DNA of 47,220 nucleotides from Ensifer sp. IC4062 (GCF_020193575.1 NZ_JADYVD010000057.1:1-47220), one strand, 5' to 3'. Counted from the stretch's first letter, positions 23,672-32,601 are shown. Numbers and translations are program-made. The notes: generated by a model not told the origin, from the sequence alone.

Positions 23672-26600
23672 TTTGCGAGGTCTCCGGAAGCTCGATGTCG
23701 ATCGTGCAGACCACCCCATCCGGCTGGAAATCACGATGAACCGTAGCTCCGGGCAAACTCTTTTCGATCAAGACGCCACCGAAACCATGCTCGGCAGGTG
23801 GTTCGACCGGCGGCCCACCGCGTTCCCTCCACGTAACGGTCAGTTGACGGCCATTGTTCCCGCGCGCCCAACTGAGTTGGACCTGTCCGTTTGCCGTTGC
23901 GAAGGCTCCGTATTTGGCAGCATTGGTGGCAAGCTCGTGAAGAACGAGGCCGAAAGGCGTGGCAGTATCCGCCGGAAGCTTCACAGGCTCACCTTCAAGT
24001 TGCAGCCTTCGCCGGTCATTGCTCGCATAGGCCTCAAGCTGGCTACGCGCCAGCGCCCCGAGCTCGGCGCCGCTCCATTCCGAGTCGAGGAGCAGCTTGT
24101 GCGCGCTTGCGAGTGCTGTCAGGCGCCCTTCGAAACGCTCGACGAAGTCCTCCTGCGAATCCGAGGTGCGCAGCGTCTGGCGCGCGAGTGATTGCACGAC
24201 GGCCAGCGTATTCTTGATGCGATGGCTCAGTTCGTTCACCAGGAGCTGCCGACGCCGCTCCCATCGCTTGCGGTCGGTCACGTCGCGGGTGCTTTCGAGA
24301 ACGAGGCGTCGCTCTCCCACCGGCAGGAGCTCGATCTGGCTCTCCACCGTCAAGACTTGCCCGTCCTTTGTCGTGTGGCGCAGTTCGCCGCTCCAGTGGC
24401 CGTTTTCCAGAAGGGCCTGCCGCAGATTCTCGAAGGAGGAGCCAGGAACCTTGGTCTTGAGCAGCTTTTCCTTTGGTTTTCCGATGGCCTCTTCGCGCGA
24501 GTAGCCGTAGAGCTCCTCGCTGCCTCTGTTCCACTGCTTGATGCCGTCGTCGAAATCCCAGACGAATATCGGTGACCGTGACAGCTCCACAAGCCGCGCT
24601 TCCTGTTCGAGACGCTGTTTGGTGTCCCGTACGTTCTCTTCGGCCTGACGCCGTTCGGTGATGTCGACGAAGGTCGCCACGACACCGTCGATCTTGTCGT
24701 CTATCGTGCGATACGGGCGCATCCGCACCAGATACCAGCGGCCGTTGCGGCTCCTGACCTCGTGTTCTACGGACGAGAGGTGGTCCAGCACCGCGCGCGC
24801 GTCATCGGCCAGCGTGTCATATTCGAGCTGATGGGTGAAGTCGGTGATCGGCCGCCCCTCGTCATTGGCGGTGACGTTGAAAATCTCCATCAAACGCGGG
24901 GTGAAACGCTTGATGCGGAGCGACGGATTGAGGAAAAGCGTCGCGACATCGGTCGCCGCCATGAGGTTCTGCAAATCGCTGTGGGCACGGGAGACGCTTT
25001 CCAGCTTCAGCTTCAACTCGTTGTTGACCGTCTGCAGCTCTTCGTTGATCGACTGAAGCTCCTCCTTGCTGGTCTCAAGTTCCTCCGCAGTCGAACGGTA
25101 CTCCTCGTTCATCGACTGGAGTTCTTCGTTTGCGGCGCGCAGTTCCTCATTGGCCGCCTCGGATTCTTCCCGCGTCACCCGCAGCCGGTTCTGCGCAAGT
25201 TGCAGTTCCTCCTGCAGTTGACGGATCGTCTGATTGGTAGCCGCATGCCCGTCCATTATGTCGGAAACGGCGTTTTCGCTCTTGTCGACCGCCTCACCTT
25301 CGATGAAGAGCACGAGGGCGTGCCGCGTGGGGTCGCTCCCCTGAACAACTGGCTTCACTTGCAGGTAAAGGCGATGCGGGTGCCCGTCGACCTGGGCGAG
25401 GATCGGCATGCTCAAGGTGGCTTCGTTTCGTTCGAAGGCGCGATGCAGCGCCGCCCTGAGGTCGAAGCGAAACTCCTCGCGCACAAGATCCGTCGCATCC
25501 GTGCTGACCGGACCGCCCGACGGCTGCAGGAAACGGCCGGCGTTTTCGGAAAGATGAATCGCCCGGTGGCTCTCGTCTACCAGCATGCTCGGCGGGGCGA
25601 TCTTTTCGAGCATCTGGCGGTGCAAGACGGCATCGCTGAAGCTACTGGAGGGTGACGGCGAGCGGGCGGCGACCGGAGCTCTTTCCGCCGTCTGGTGCGG
25701 GCCGAGCAGCACGGGCAGCGTCGGACGCCGCTCTCCAGCGCCCGCAATTGAGCGGTAAATCCGCGCCTCACGGTCGACCGTGCGAAAGAGTCCGGCCGGA
25801 TGGTCGGCGCTTTCCGACGATCCAAGAAAAAGGAACCCGCCCGGACTGAGCGCGTAGTGAAACGTGCTGCATACCTGTTGCTGAAGCTGCCGGTCGAGAT
25901 AGATCAGGAGATTGCGACAGGAAATCATGTCCAGGTGGGAGAAGGGCGGATCTCTCAGCAGGCTATGGCTAGCGAACAGGACCACATCGCGCAGTTCCCG
26001 GCGCACCCGATAGTGTTCGCCCTCGCGCTGGAAGAACCGGCGCAATCTCTCCTCCGAGAGATCCCCTTCGATCGTCGCCGGAAAGCGGCCCTCGCGCGCA
26101 ATCGCGAGCGCTCCGGCATCAAGGTCGGAGCCGAACACCTGGATTTCCGGCGCAAGGTCGCGACGAGCGGCTTCCTCGAGGAGAAGGATGCCGATCGTGT
26201 AAGTCTCTTCTCCGGTGGCGCAGCCGGGAATCCAAACCCTGATGCTGTCACCAGTTTCCTTTCCGTCGAACAGTTGCGGAATGACATTGTCCGCGAGAGA
26301 CTTGAAGGCGGTCGGATCGCGAAAGAACGTCGTCACGGAGATCAGGAAGTCGCTGAAAAGAGCCTGTGCCTCCTCCACGTTTTCGCGCAGATAGGCGTAA
26401 TAGTCCGCGATCGACTCCTTCCGTGTCACCTGCGCCCGCCGACCGATGCGGCGCAGAATGGTCGCCCGCTTGTATTGCGAAAAATCGTGCCCGGTTCTGA
26501 CGCGCACATGCGCGAGAATCCGCGCGAGCACATCTTCATCGCTCGGCCGCCCCTCAACAGTGGGCAGCGGCGTCCGGTGGACCAGAAGCTCAGCCAGCCG

Positions 26601-27146
26601 TTCCGGGAGCTCCTGGACCGGCAGCACGAAGTCCGCAACCTCGGTGGCAATGGCATTGCGGGGCATCGAGGCATATTCCGCCTCATTCGGATCCTGGACG
26701 AGCACGATGCCGCCCGCCTCCTTTATGGCCTTGACGCCGATCGCACCATCCGCCCCCGCCCCGGTCAGAATGACGGCGAAACCGGGCCCATGCTGCTCGG
26801 CCAGCGATCGGAAGAACAAATCGATCGGCGCCCGGTGCGCCCGCGCCTCCTCAAACGGAAGTGCCGAAATGGCGCTGTCCGCGATCTTTAGCCTCCGGTT
26901 CGGCGGGATAACGTATACATGGTTGCTTTCGAGCCGGGCCTGATCCTCGACTTGTGTCACCGGCATGCTGGTGCGTGACGCCAAGATATTGGCAAGCTCA
27001 CTCCTGGCGTGTGGATCGAGATGGACAATAACCACGAAGGCCGCATCCGTATCGGTCGGCATATGATCGAAGAAGGTCTGGAGCGCCTGGACACCTCCTG
27101 CCGAGGCTCCAATGCCCACGATCGGCGGATCCGGTTGCTGCCCCAT
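23655..27146 (-). CDS. Hybrid CheB-CheR-PAS-PAS HWE histidine kinase
   Basis: The 1163-residue protein joins chemotaxis-type enzymes to a sensor kinase. Residues 8-190 form a CheB methylesterase with Ser15 (GIGASAGG), His42 (VHLD) and Asp133 (GAGADGAIG). Residues 210-470 form a CheR methyltransferase with the SAM motif PGCATGEE at 307-314 and SCRNLLIYLD. A degenerate region (500-630) is followed by a strong coiled coil (about 635-725, many EEL repeats), PAS domains near 728-835 and 852-960, then an HWE kinase with His975 (ELSHRIKN), N-box Asn1075 (LHELATNAAKYG) and the WRE triplet at 1106-1108. All catalytic residues appear intact. No membrane segment is seen. Its partner receiver overlaps it; a second CheB gene diverges upstream. 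Confidence 0.93.
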   Translation of the reverse strand: MGQQPDPPIVGIGASAGGVQALQTFFDHMPTDTDAAFVVIVHLDPHARSELANILASRTSMPVTQVEDQARLESNHVYVIPPNRRLKIADSAISALPFEEARAHRAPIDLFFRSLAEQHGPGFAVILTGAGADGAIGVKAIKEAGGIVLVQDPNEAEYASMPRNAIATEVADFVLPVQELPERLAELLVHRTPLPTVEGRPSDEDVLARILAHVRVRTGHDFSQYKRATILRRIGRRAQVTRKESIADYYAYLRENVEEAQALFSDFLISVTTFFRDPTAFKSLADNVIPQLFDGKETGDSIRVWIPGCATGEETYTIGILLLEEAARRDLAPEIQVFGSDLDAGALAIAREGRFPATIEGDLSEERLRRFFQREGEHYRVRRELRDVVLFASHSLLRDPPFSHLDMISCRNLLIYLDRQLQQQVCSTFHYALSPGGFLFLGSSESADHPAGLFRTVDREARIYRSIAGAGERRPTLPVLLGPHQTAERAPVAARSPSPSSSFSDAVLHRQMLEKIAPPSMLVDESHRAIHLSENAGRFLQPSGGPVSTDATDLVREEFRFDLRAALHRAFERNEATLSMPILAQVDGHPHRLYLQVKPVVQGSDPTRHALVLFIEGEAVDKSENAVSDIMDGHAATNQTIRQLQEELQLAQNRLRVTREESEAANEELRAANEELQSMNEEYRSTAEELETSKEELQSINEELQTVNNELKLKLESVSRAHSDLQNLMAATDVATLFLNPSLRIKRFTPRLMEIFNVTANDEGRPITDFTHQLEYDTLADDARAVLDHLSSVEHEVRSRNGRWYLVRMRPYRTIDDKIDGVVATFVDITERRQAEENVRDTKQRLEQEARLVELSRSPIFVWDFDDGIKQWNRGSEELYGYSREEAIGKPKEKLLKTKVPGSSFENLRQALLENGHWSGELRHTTKDGQVLTVESQIELLPVGERRLVLESTRDVTDRKRWERRRQLLVNELSHRIKNTLAVVQSLARQTLRTSDSQEDFVERFEGRLTALASAHKLLLDSEWSGAELGALARSQLEAYASNDRRRLQLEGEPVKLPADTATPFGLVLHELATNAAKYGAFATANGQVQLSWARGNNGRQLTVTWRERGGPPVEPPAEHGFGGVLIEKSLPGATVHRDFQPDGVVCTIDIELPETSQNGADR

Positions 27147-27404
27147 GCCTCACTCCTCTTCCGCCCAACGAATCACAGTGCCCGGACGACCGCGACCTCG
27201 TTCGCCAGACCCCGGCAACCCTTCAAAACCGGAGTTGGCTATTATTTTACACCGTCCGGCCCCGGCGTAACATTGTTATATCCGCTAAGGGGCGGTCACC
27301 AATAGTTGCGCCTGGGAAAATCTTCCGTTGCTCCAGCTGTCGCTATCTGACTTTGCGTCGAACCTATCAGCTCATAAGACGTTGTAGATGAAATGGAGCA
27401 TGCC

Positions 27405-28415
27405 ATGGGCCGCCGCGACGTGATTGCCATAGGAGGGTCGATGGGAGCGGTCGGCGCATTGAAACAGCTGCTGCCCGAGCTTCCTTCCGACTTTGCCGCC
27501 ACTGTGTTTGTCGTGATTCATGTGGGCACGCACGGAAAGGATCTGCTCGCCGATATTTTCGATAAGTATGCCAAACTTCCCGTGACGACCGCGATCGAAG
27601 GCGAGCGTGTCGAGCGCGGGCACGTCTATGTCGCACCGGCGGACCACCACCTCCTAGTCTTGGACGAGATAATCCGACTCGGCCGGGGGCCACGCGAGAA
27701 TTGGGCTCGCCCCGCAATCGATCCGCTCTTCCGATCGGTTGGGCTGAATTATGGGCCGAGAGCCGTTGCGGTCGTCCTCACAGGAATGTTGAACGACGGC
27801 GCGACGGGTCTCGCCGACCTGAAGCGATGCGGCGGCCTGACGGTGGTTCAAAATCCGGCAGACGCGGCGGCACCGGACATGCCGCTGGGAGCTTTAAAGG
27901 CGAGCGATGTCGATTATCGCGCTTCACTTGCCGACCTCCCTTCGCTGCTCCGGCATCTCATGGACGAGGAAGCCGGTCCGCCGGTGCCCATCCCGGAGGA
28001 AGTCAAGCTTGAAGTCGATATCGCCCTCGGACGCGAGGTCGATACGGCCGCGATAGCGAAGATCGCAGACACAGTGGCCTTGTCCTGCCCATCATGCGGT
28101 GGGGTTCTCTCGCAAATCAAGAGCTGGCCCCCGCTCAGATTCCGCTGCCAGATTGGTCATGCGTTTACCTCCGACATACTTGACGCCGAGTCCGAAGCCT
28201 CGGTGGATGAGGCGATGCAAATAGCCCTCCGCGTCATTGAGGAAAGGGTGACGCTCAGCGAAAAGATGGCGGACGACGCCCGTCGCAGCGGTCGGGAAGC
28301 GGCAGCCGCCGCAAACGCGCGGCGCGCCAACGAAGGGCGGAAGCATGCCAAAACATTGCGCCGCGCCATTCTCGCGACTGGTGCACCTTCCAGCAAATTC
28401 GAAAGCGCGAAGTAG
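27405..28415 (+). CDS. CheB-type methylesterase without receiver, with C-terminal Cys/His motif
   Basis: The 336-residue protein begins directly with a CheB catalytic domain: Ser12 in IGGSMG, His39 in VVIHVG and Asp131 in GMLNDGATG. It lacks the N-terminal receiver of classical CheB. After residue 195 comes a region with Cys228, Cys231, Cys248 and His252 (CPSCGG...RCQIGHAF), which looks like a small zinc site, then a basic Ala/Arg-rich helical tail. The ATG at 27405 is chosen because GGAG at 27395-27398 precedes it; an ATG at 27393 would overlap that site. It is divergent from the CheB-CheR-kinase gene across a 258-bp region. No chemoreceptor or CheA gene is nearby, so it probably acts in the same non-flagellar signalling route. 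Confidence 0.9.
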   Translation: MGRRDVIAIGGSMGAVGALKQLLPELPSDFAATVFVVIHVGTHGKDLLADIFDKYAKLPVTTAIEGERVERGHVYVAPADHHLLVLDEIIRLGRGPRENWARPAIDPLFRSVGLNYGPRAVAVVLTGMLNDGATGLADLKRCGGLTVVQNPADAAAPDMPLGALKASDVDYRASLADLPSLLRHLMDEEAGPPVPIPEEVKLEVDIALGREVDTAAIAKIADTVALSCPSCGGVLSQIKSWPPLRFRCQIGHAFTSDILDAESEASVDEAMQIALRVIEERVTLSEKMADDARRSGREAAAAANARRANEGRKHAKTLRRAILATGAPSSKFESAK

Positions 28416-28428
28416 GGCCGGCGTTGCC

Positions 28429-28472
28429 CTAAAGCGCGTCACGTTCAAACGACCTCATGAGACGCGCTTTAG
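28429..28472. repeat. 12-bp inverted repeat CTAAAGCGCGTC
   Basis: CTAAAGCGCGTC (28429-28440) and GACGCGCTTTAG (28461-28472) form a perfect 12-bp stem with a 20-base loop. It lies just after the CheB gene and before the next repeat, and could serve as a 3' structure for that gene. No T tract is present on the plus strand. Confidence 0.7.
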
Positions 28473-28485
28473 GTCTTTGTTTTCG

Positions 28486-28531
28486 TGCATGTCGTTGTCC
28501 AAAACCGCTGTCCACTCTTGGGCGACATGCA
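28486..28531. repeat. RIME-like intergenic element at the polA 3' end
   Basis: TGCATGTCG (28486-28494) pairs with CGACATGCA (28523-28531) around TTGTCCAAAACCGCTGTCCA, then CTCTTGGG. I recognise this as a rhizobial intergenic repeat with a GCATGTCG-TTGTC...CGACATGC layout. It ends one base before the polA stop codon, so it forms the 3' untranslated end of polA. Confidence 0.7.
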
Positions 28532-31500
28532 TTAATGCGCCTCGTCCCAATTGTGCGCGGCGCGGGCATCGACCTTCAGCGGCACTTTCATACTGAGCGC
28601 CGGCATGGCTGCGTTTTCCATCACCGAGACGATCACCGGAATGGTGCGCTCGATTTCGCCGTCCTCGACCTCGAAGATCAGTTCGTCGTGCACCTGCAGG
28701 AGCATCCGCGCCGACAGCTTCGCCTCTTCCAGCGCCGGCTCCATCTTCACCATGGCGCGGCGGATGATGTCGGCGGCAGAGCCCTGGATCGGCGCATTGA
28801 TCGATGCGCGTTCATTGAAGGCGCGATGCGACGGGTTGGAGGAGCGGATATCCGGATAGTGGGCACGGCGGCCAAAGATCGTTTCGACATAGCCGTGCTC
28901 GCGGGCGAAGGCCTTGGTGTTCTCCATGTAGTCGCGGATGCCCGGAAAACGTTCGAAATACTTCTTTATGTATTCACTCGCCTCCGAACGCTCGATCGAA
29001 AGCTGATTGGCGAGTCCGAAGGCGGAGATGCCGTAGATGATGCCGAAATTGATCGCCTTGGCACGGCGGCGGATTTCACCCGGCATGCCGTCGACGGGAA
29101 CCCCGAACATCTCGGAAGCGGTCATCGCGTGGATGTCGACGCCGTCGGCAAAGGCCTGCCGAAGCTGCGGAATATCCGCCACATGTGCGAGCACCCGAAG
29201 CTCGATCTGGCTGTAGTCGGCAGAAATGAGCTTGTGTCCCGGCGTCGCGACGAAGGCCGTTCGGATCTTACGGCCCTCGGCGGTCCTGATCGGAATGTTC
29301 TGCAGGTTGGGGTCGGCCGAAGAGAGGCGGCCTGTGGTCGTCGCCGCCAGCGCATAGGACGTGTGTACGCGCCGCGTTTCCGGATGCACGAAGCCCGGTA
29401 ACGCATCGGTATAGGTGGATTTCAGTTTGGTGAGCTGGCGCCAGTCGACGATTTTGCGCGGCAGCTCATGGCCTTCGGCGGCAAGCTCCTCCAGAACCTG
29501 CGCTGAAGTCGACCATTGGCCGGTTTTGGTCTTGGAGCCGCCTGGCAATCCCATCTTGCCAAAGAGAATGTCGCCGAGCTGCTTCGGCGAGCCGATCGTG
29601 AAGGTTTCCCCGGCCAGGCGATAAATCTCGTCCTCGAGCGCCGCCGCGCCTTGCGCAAGCTCTCCCGAGAGGCGCGAGAGAATTTGGCGATCGACAGTGA
29701 TGCCGCGCTCCTCCATATGGGCAAGAACGCCGACCAGCGGTCTTTCGAGCCGCTCATAGACGCGCGTCAGCCCCTTGGAGGAAAGTTGCGGCTTCAGGAC
29801 GTGCCAGAGTCGCAGCGTGACGTCTGCTTCTTCCGCCACATAGGCCGTCGCCCTGTCGATATTGACGAAGTCGAACGTGAGCGAAGACCGCCCGCTGCCG
29901 GTGACGTCCTTGTAGGCCGTCAGCTTGTGATTGAGCCACCGCTCCGACAGAGACTCCATGCCATGAGCACCGTTGCCGGCATCGATGACATAGGACATCA
30001 ACATGGTGTCGTCGAAGCTTTGCATGATGATGCCGTGCCGCTTCATCAACAGATAGTCGAATTTCAGGTTCTGCGCGATCTTCAAAACCGACGGATCCTC
30101 GAGCAGCGCCTTTACCCGGCTCAGCGCCTCGCGGACGGGGATCTGATTGTCGAGGAGACCACCGCCCAGCAGATCGCCGGCGCCATTCTTGTGGATCAGC
30201 GGCACGTAAGCCGCCCGGATCTTCGCACCGGAGGGATTGGCGCCGTAATTGGCGATCGCCAGCGAAAAGCCGACCAGATCCGCCTGCATGGCGTCGGTCG
30301 ATGTCGTTGCCACGTCGAGACCAACCACGCCGGCATCGCGCGCATCGGCAATCCATCGGTCGAGCGTCGCAAGATCGCGGATCGCGACGTAACCGGAACG
30401 ATCGATGGAAGCCTTGGCAAAGAACTCGGCGCGCGCCCGCGCAAGTCCCTGCGGCGTCGCGCCGGTGACGTCGGCATCCTCGGCGCTAGAAAGGAATGAA
30501 ACGGCGGCCTTTGCTGCCTCTCCGCGCGGCGGAGCGGCACTCGACGATTGCGCGGTGGGCGGCGGACCGGCGGCCTCGCCGCTGTCGAGATCCGGTCCGT
30601 GCGCTTCGCTTCCCCATTCGATCGGCACGTGGGCCGCTTCGATTGTTTCAGCGTCCGTGTCCGTCGCTGCCGCGACGCGGCGCGTCAGCGTGTTGAATTC
30701 CATGGTCTTCAGAAAGGCGATGAGCTTCGGCCCGTTCTGCGGCTCGAGTCTCAAATCCTCGAGCGGAACGTCAAGGGGGGTGTCCTTCTTCAAGGTCACG
30801 AGTTCGCGGGAAAGGCGCGCAAGGTCGGCATTGGCGATAATGCTCTCGCGCCGCTTCTGCTGCTTGATCTCACCGGCACGCGCAAGCAGCGTGTCGAGAT
30901 CGCCGTATTCGTCGAGCAGTTGGGCGGCGGTTTTCGGTCCGATGCCGGGGATCCCCGGCACGTTGTCGGTCGAATCACCCGTCATCGCCTGGAGATCGAT
31001 CATCTTCTCCGGCGGCACGCCCCATTTTTCGATCACATCGGGAATCGTTATCTGCTTGTCCTTCATGCTGTCGTACATCGACACCCTGGGCGTCACCAGT
31101 TGCATGAGGTCCTTGTCCGAGGAGACGATCGTGACATCGGCGCCTGCCTCTTCGGCAAGCCGCGCGTATGTCGCGATCAAGTCGTCCGCCTCATAGCCTT
31201 CCTTCTCGATGCAAGGCAGGTTGAAGGCGCGGGTGGCATGCCGGATCAGCCCAAACTGCGGGATCAGATCTTCGGGCGGCGCCGTGCGATTCGCCTTGTA
31301 CTGGTCATAGAGCCCGTTGCGGAAGGTCTTTGAGGAATAGTCGAAAATCACTGCGAAATGCGTCGGTGTCGCGCCGACCGACGTATCACGAGCATCGGTC
31401 AGGAGCTTCCAGAGCATGTTGCAGAAGCCGGCAACCGCGTTGACCGGAAGACCATCGGACTTGCGGTTGAGTGGCGGGATGGCGTGAAAGGCGCGGAAGA

Positions 31501-31546
31501 TGAATCCCGAGCCGTCGACGAGGAAGAGGTGATCACCGTTTTTCAT
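28532..31546 (-). CDS. polA: DNA polymerase I
   Basis: The 1004-residue enzyme fills gaps and removes RNA primers. Residues 1-290 form the 5'-3' exonuclease (SSDKDLMQL, GIPGIGPKTAA). Residues 375-590 correspond to the 3'-5' exonuclease, and 600-1004 form the polymerase with motif A SADYSQIELR near 776, the O-helix region AINFGIIYGISAFGL near 832 and motif C LQVHDEL near 950. The exonuclease motif I reads D411-V-A413 where E. coli has D355-T-E357, and motif III reads Y569-V-A-E-E573 where E. coli has Y497...D501. Two of four metal-binding acids are therefore altered, so proofreading may be weak or lost. The upstream region holds an AbcR-type sRNA on the opposite strand. Confidence 0.96.
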   Translation of the reverse strand: MKNGDHLFLVDGSGFIFRAFHAIPPLNRKSDGLPVNAVAGFCNMLWKLLTDARDTSVGATPTHFAVIFDYSSKTFRNGLYDQYKANRTAPPEDLIPQFGLIRHATRAFNLPCIEKEGYEADDLIATYARLAEEAGADVTIVSSDKDLMQLVTPRVSMYDSMKDKQITIPDVIEKWGVPPEKMIDLQAMTGDSTDNVPGIPGIGPKTAAQLLDEYGDLDTLLARAGEIKQQKRRESIIANADLARLSRELVTLKKDTPLDVPLEDLRLEPQNGPKLIAFLKTMEFNTLTRRVAAATDTDAETIEAAHVPIEWGSEAHGPDLDSGEAAGPPPTAQSSSAAPPRGEAAKAAVSFLSSAEDADVTGATPQGLARARAEFFAKASIDRSGYVAIRDLATLDRWIADARDAGVVGLDVATTSTDAMQADLVGFSLAIANYGANPSGAKIRAAYVPLIHKNGAGDLLGGGLLDNQIPVREALSRVKALLEDPSVLKIAQNLKFDYLLMKRHGIIMQSFDDTMLMSYVIDAGNGAHGMESLSERWLNHKLTAYKDVTGSGRSSLTFDFVNIDRATAYVAEEADVTLRLWHVLKPQLSSKGLTRVYERLERPLVGVLAHMEERGITVDRQILSRLSGELAQGAAALEDEIYRLAGETFTIGSPKQLGDILFGKMGLPGGSKTKTGQWSTSAQVLEELAAEGHELPRKIVDWRQLTKLKSTYTDALPGFVHPETRRVHTSYALAATTTGRLSSADPNLQNIPIRTAEGRKIRTAFVATPGHKLISADYSQIELRVLAHVADIPQLRQAFADGVDIHAMTASEMFGVPVDGMPGEIRRRAKAINFGIIYGISAFGLANQLSIERSEASEYIKKYFERFPGIRDYMENTKAFAREHGYVETIFGRRAHYPDIRSSNPSHRAFNERASINAPIQGSAADIIRRAMVKMEPALEEAKLSARMLLQVHDELIFEVEDGEIERTIPVIVSVMENAAMPALSMKVPLKVDARAAHNWDEAH

Positions 31547-31757
31547 GCGGCCATGGATAGCGCGGGGTGAGGCAAACGTCCATTGCGGTTTTCGCCGCCA
31601 GTGCCTATCTGGGGCCTATCGAGGGCAGACGCAGACGCCGTCCGAAGGCTCACGGAAACGTTACACATTTGTAATGTGCGATTCAGTCGGACAATCCTTG
31701 AAAAGCCACATTTGGCTCCTCAAATTATTATCGAACGGCACTGAAATGATGCCGTCG

Positions 31758-31881
31758 TCTGGTGATTGGCCTGTCCCCCGCCCGCACCAGATGTGGACAA
31801 AGGCCTTATCCCCCTCTCCGGGCCTTTGTCCTGCTTTCAAAGAGCCGTCACGGCGCCGCCTCCGCGCCGCGACGGTTTTTT
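31758..31881 (+). ncRNA. AbcR-type (alpha-r15) trans-acting small RNA
   Basis: Three hairpins lie in a row. Hairpin 1 pairs TCTGGTG (31758-31764) with CACCAGA (31785-31791) and exposes CCTGTCCCCCGCCC. Hairpin 2 pairs GACAAAGGCC (31796-31805) with GGCCTTTGTC (31821-31830) around a loop with TTATCCCCCTCTCC. Hairpin 3 (31845-31875, CCGTC-A-CGGCGC paired with GCGCCG-C-GACGG) is followed by TTTTTT and is an intrinsic terminator. Two C-rich loops able to mask ribosome sites plus a terminator is the AbcR design, and the location next to polA is where I recall AbcR1/AbcR2 in S. meliloti. These Hfq-bound RNAs repress many ABC-transporter mRNAs. The 5' end is an estimate. Only one copy is present. Confidence 0.85.
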
Positions 31882-31915
31882 GTTGGTCGGCTTCCGCCCG
31901 CCTCCGTGCTGCGCC

Positions 31916-32015
31916 GCTACAGCGCCGCGCGTCTTGGACGCCCAAGACGCTGTCGCACTTTGACGTGCTGCAGGTTCTTATCCCTAAGTCAGCTCTGATT
32001 GAAGAAACATGCAGT
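31916..32015. repeat. Two-module rhizobial intergenic repeat (reverse order)
   Basis: CTACAGCGCCGCGCGTCTT, then GGACGCCC and AAGACGCTGTCGC, form the palindromic module. It is followed by a degenerate second module with arms GCTGCAGGTT and AAACATGCAGT. Both modules match those at 22394-22499 in inverted order. The element starts about 35 bases after the sRNA terminator and fills the space up to the MarR promoter region. Confidence 0.65.
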
Positions 32016-32104
32016 GGCTCAAATCACTGTGAAGTCAGCGTAAATCAGTCCCATCATGAGCTTAGCAACTTGTCTTCGCTCCGGTTCGCGCGTACCCAAT
32101 AGGC

Positions 32105-32548
32105 ATGGCCTTCAATCGTATGGAATCTGCGACCTACCTGGCCAGCCTGCTGGCAAAAGGCTTCTCGCGCGCCCTGCAGGAGCGGGGCCAGAAGCTCGGC
32201 TTCGCGCCCGGCCAGTTTCCGGTTCTGCTTGAACTCTGGTCGGAGGAGGGCCTGACGCAAAAGCAACTCCTCGACCGCCTGGACGTCGAGCAGGCCACCA
32301 TGGCCAACACGCTCGCCCGCATGGAACGCGACGGAGTCATCACCCGCCGCAAGCACCCGAACGACCGACGCTCTCAACAGATCTTCCTGACGGAACGGGC
32401 GAGAGAGATCGAGGTAGCGGCGAAGGAAGCAGCACTCGCGGCGGAGCAATCGCTGCTGTCGGGTTTTCGCCGCTTCGAAAGGGACCTAATGCTCGAATAT
32501 ATGCGCATGGCGCTCGCCAATACCGTCCGCCACGGCGACCTTTCCTGA
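32105..32548 (+). CDS. MarR-family transcriptional regulator
   Basis: The 147-residue protein has a MarR winged helix. An N-terminal dimer helix (YLASLLAKGFSRALQERG) precedes the recognition region LTQKQLLDRLDVEQATMANT and the wing RMERDGVITRRKHPNDRRSQ with the characteristic D-x-R turn, followed by the C-terminal dimer helix. MarR proteins usually repress genes for drug or aromatic-compound responses and are released by small ligands. No obvious target operon adjoins it. The next gene, an M20 dipeptidase, is 171 bp downstream in the same direction, and the only close upstream elements are the sRNA and repeat. The ATG lies just after a poorly conserved upstream site. Confidence 0.9.
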   Translation: MAFNRMESATYLASLLAKGFSRALQERGQKLGFAPGQFPVLLELWSEEGLTQKQLLDRLDVEQATMANTLARMERDGVITRRKHPNDRRSQQIFLTERAREIEVAAKEAALAAEQSLLSGFRRFERDLMLEYMRMALANTVRHGDLS

Positions 32549-32601
32549 AACACGATTGGCGCCTTTGTCGCCGCATCAACTAAAGCCGCCCACATTCGGT
32601 T

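Noticed and set aside
27147..27404. Stress-sigma (EcfG/RpoE2) promoter between the kinase and cheB genes
   Set aside because: A GGAAAA...CGTT resemblance exists but lacks the GGAAC hexamer and proper spacing on either strand.
31882..32104. Second AbcR copy downstream of the first
   Set aside because: The only structure is a palindromic repeat; no C-rich loop hairpin or T tract follows.
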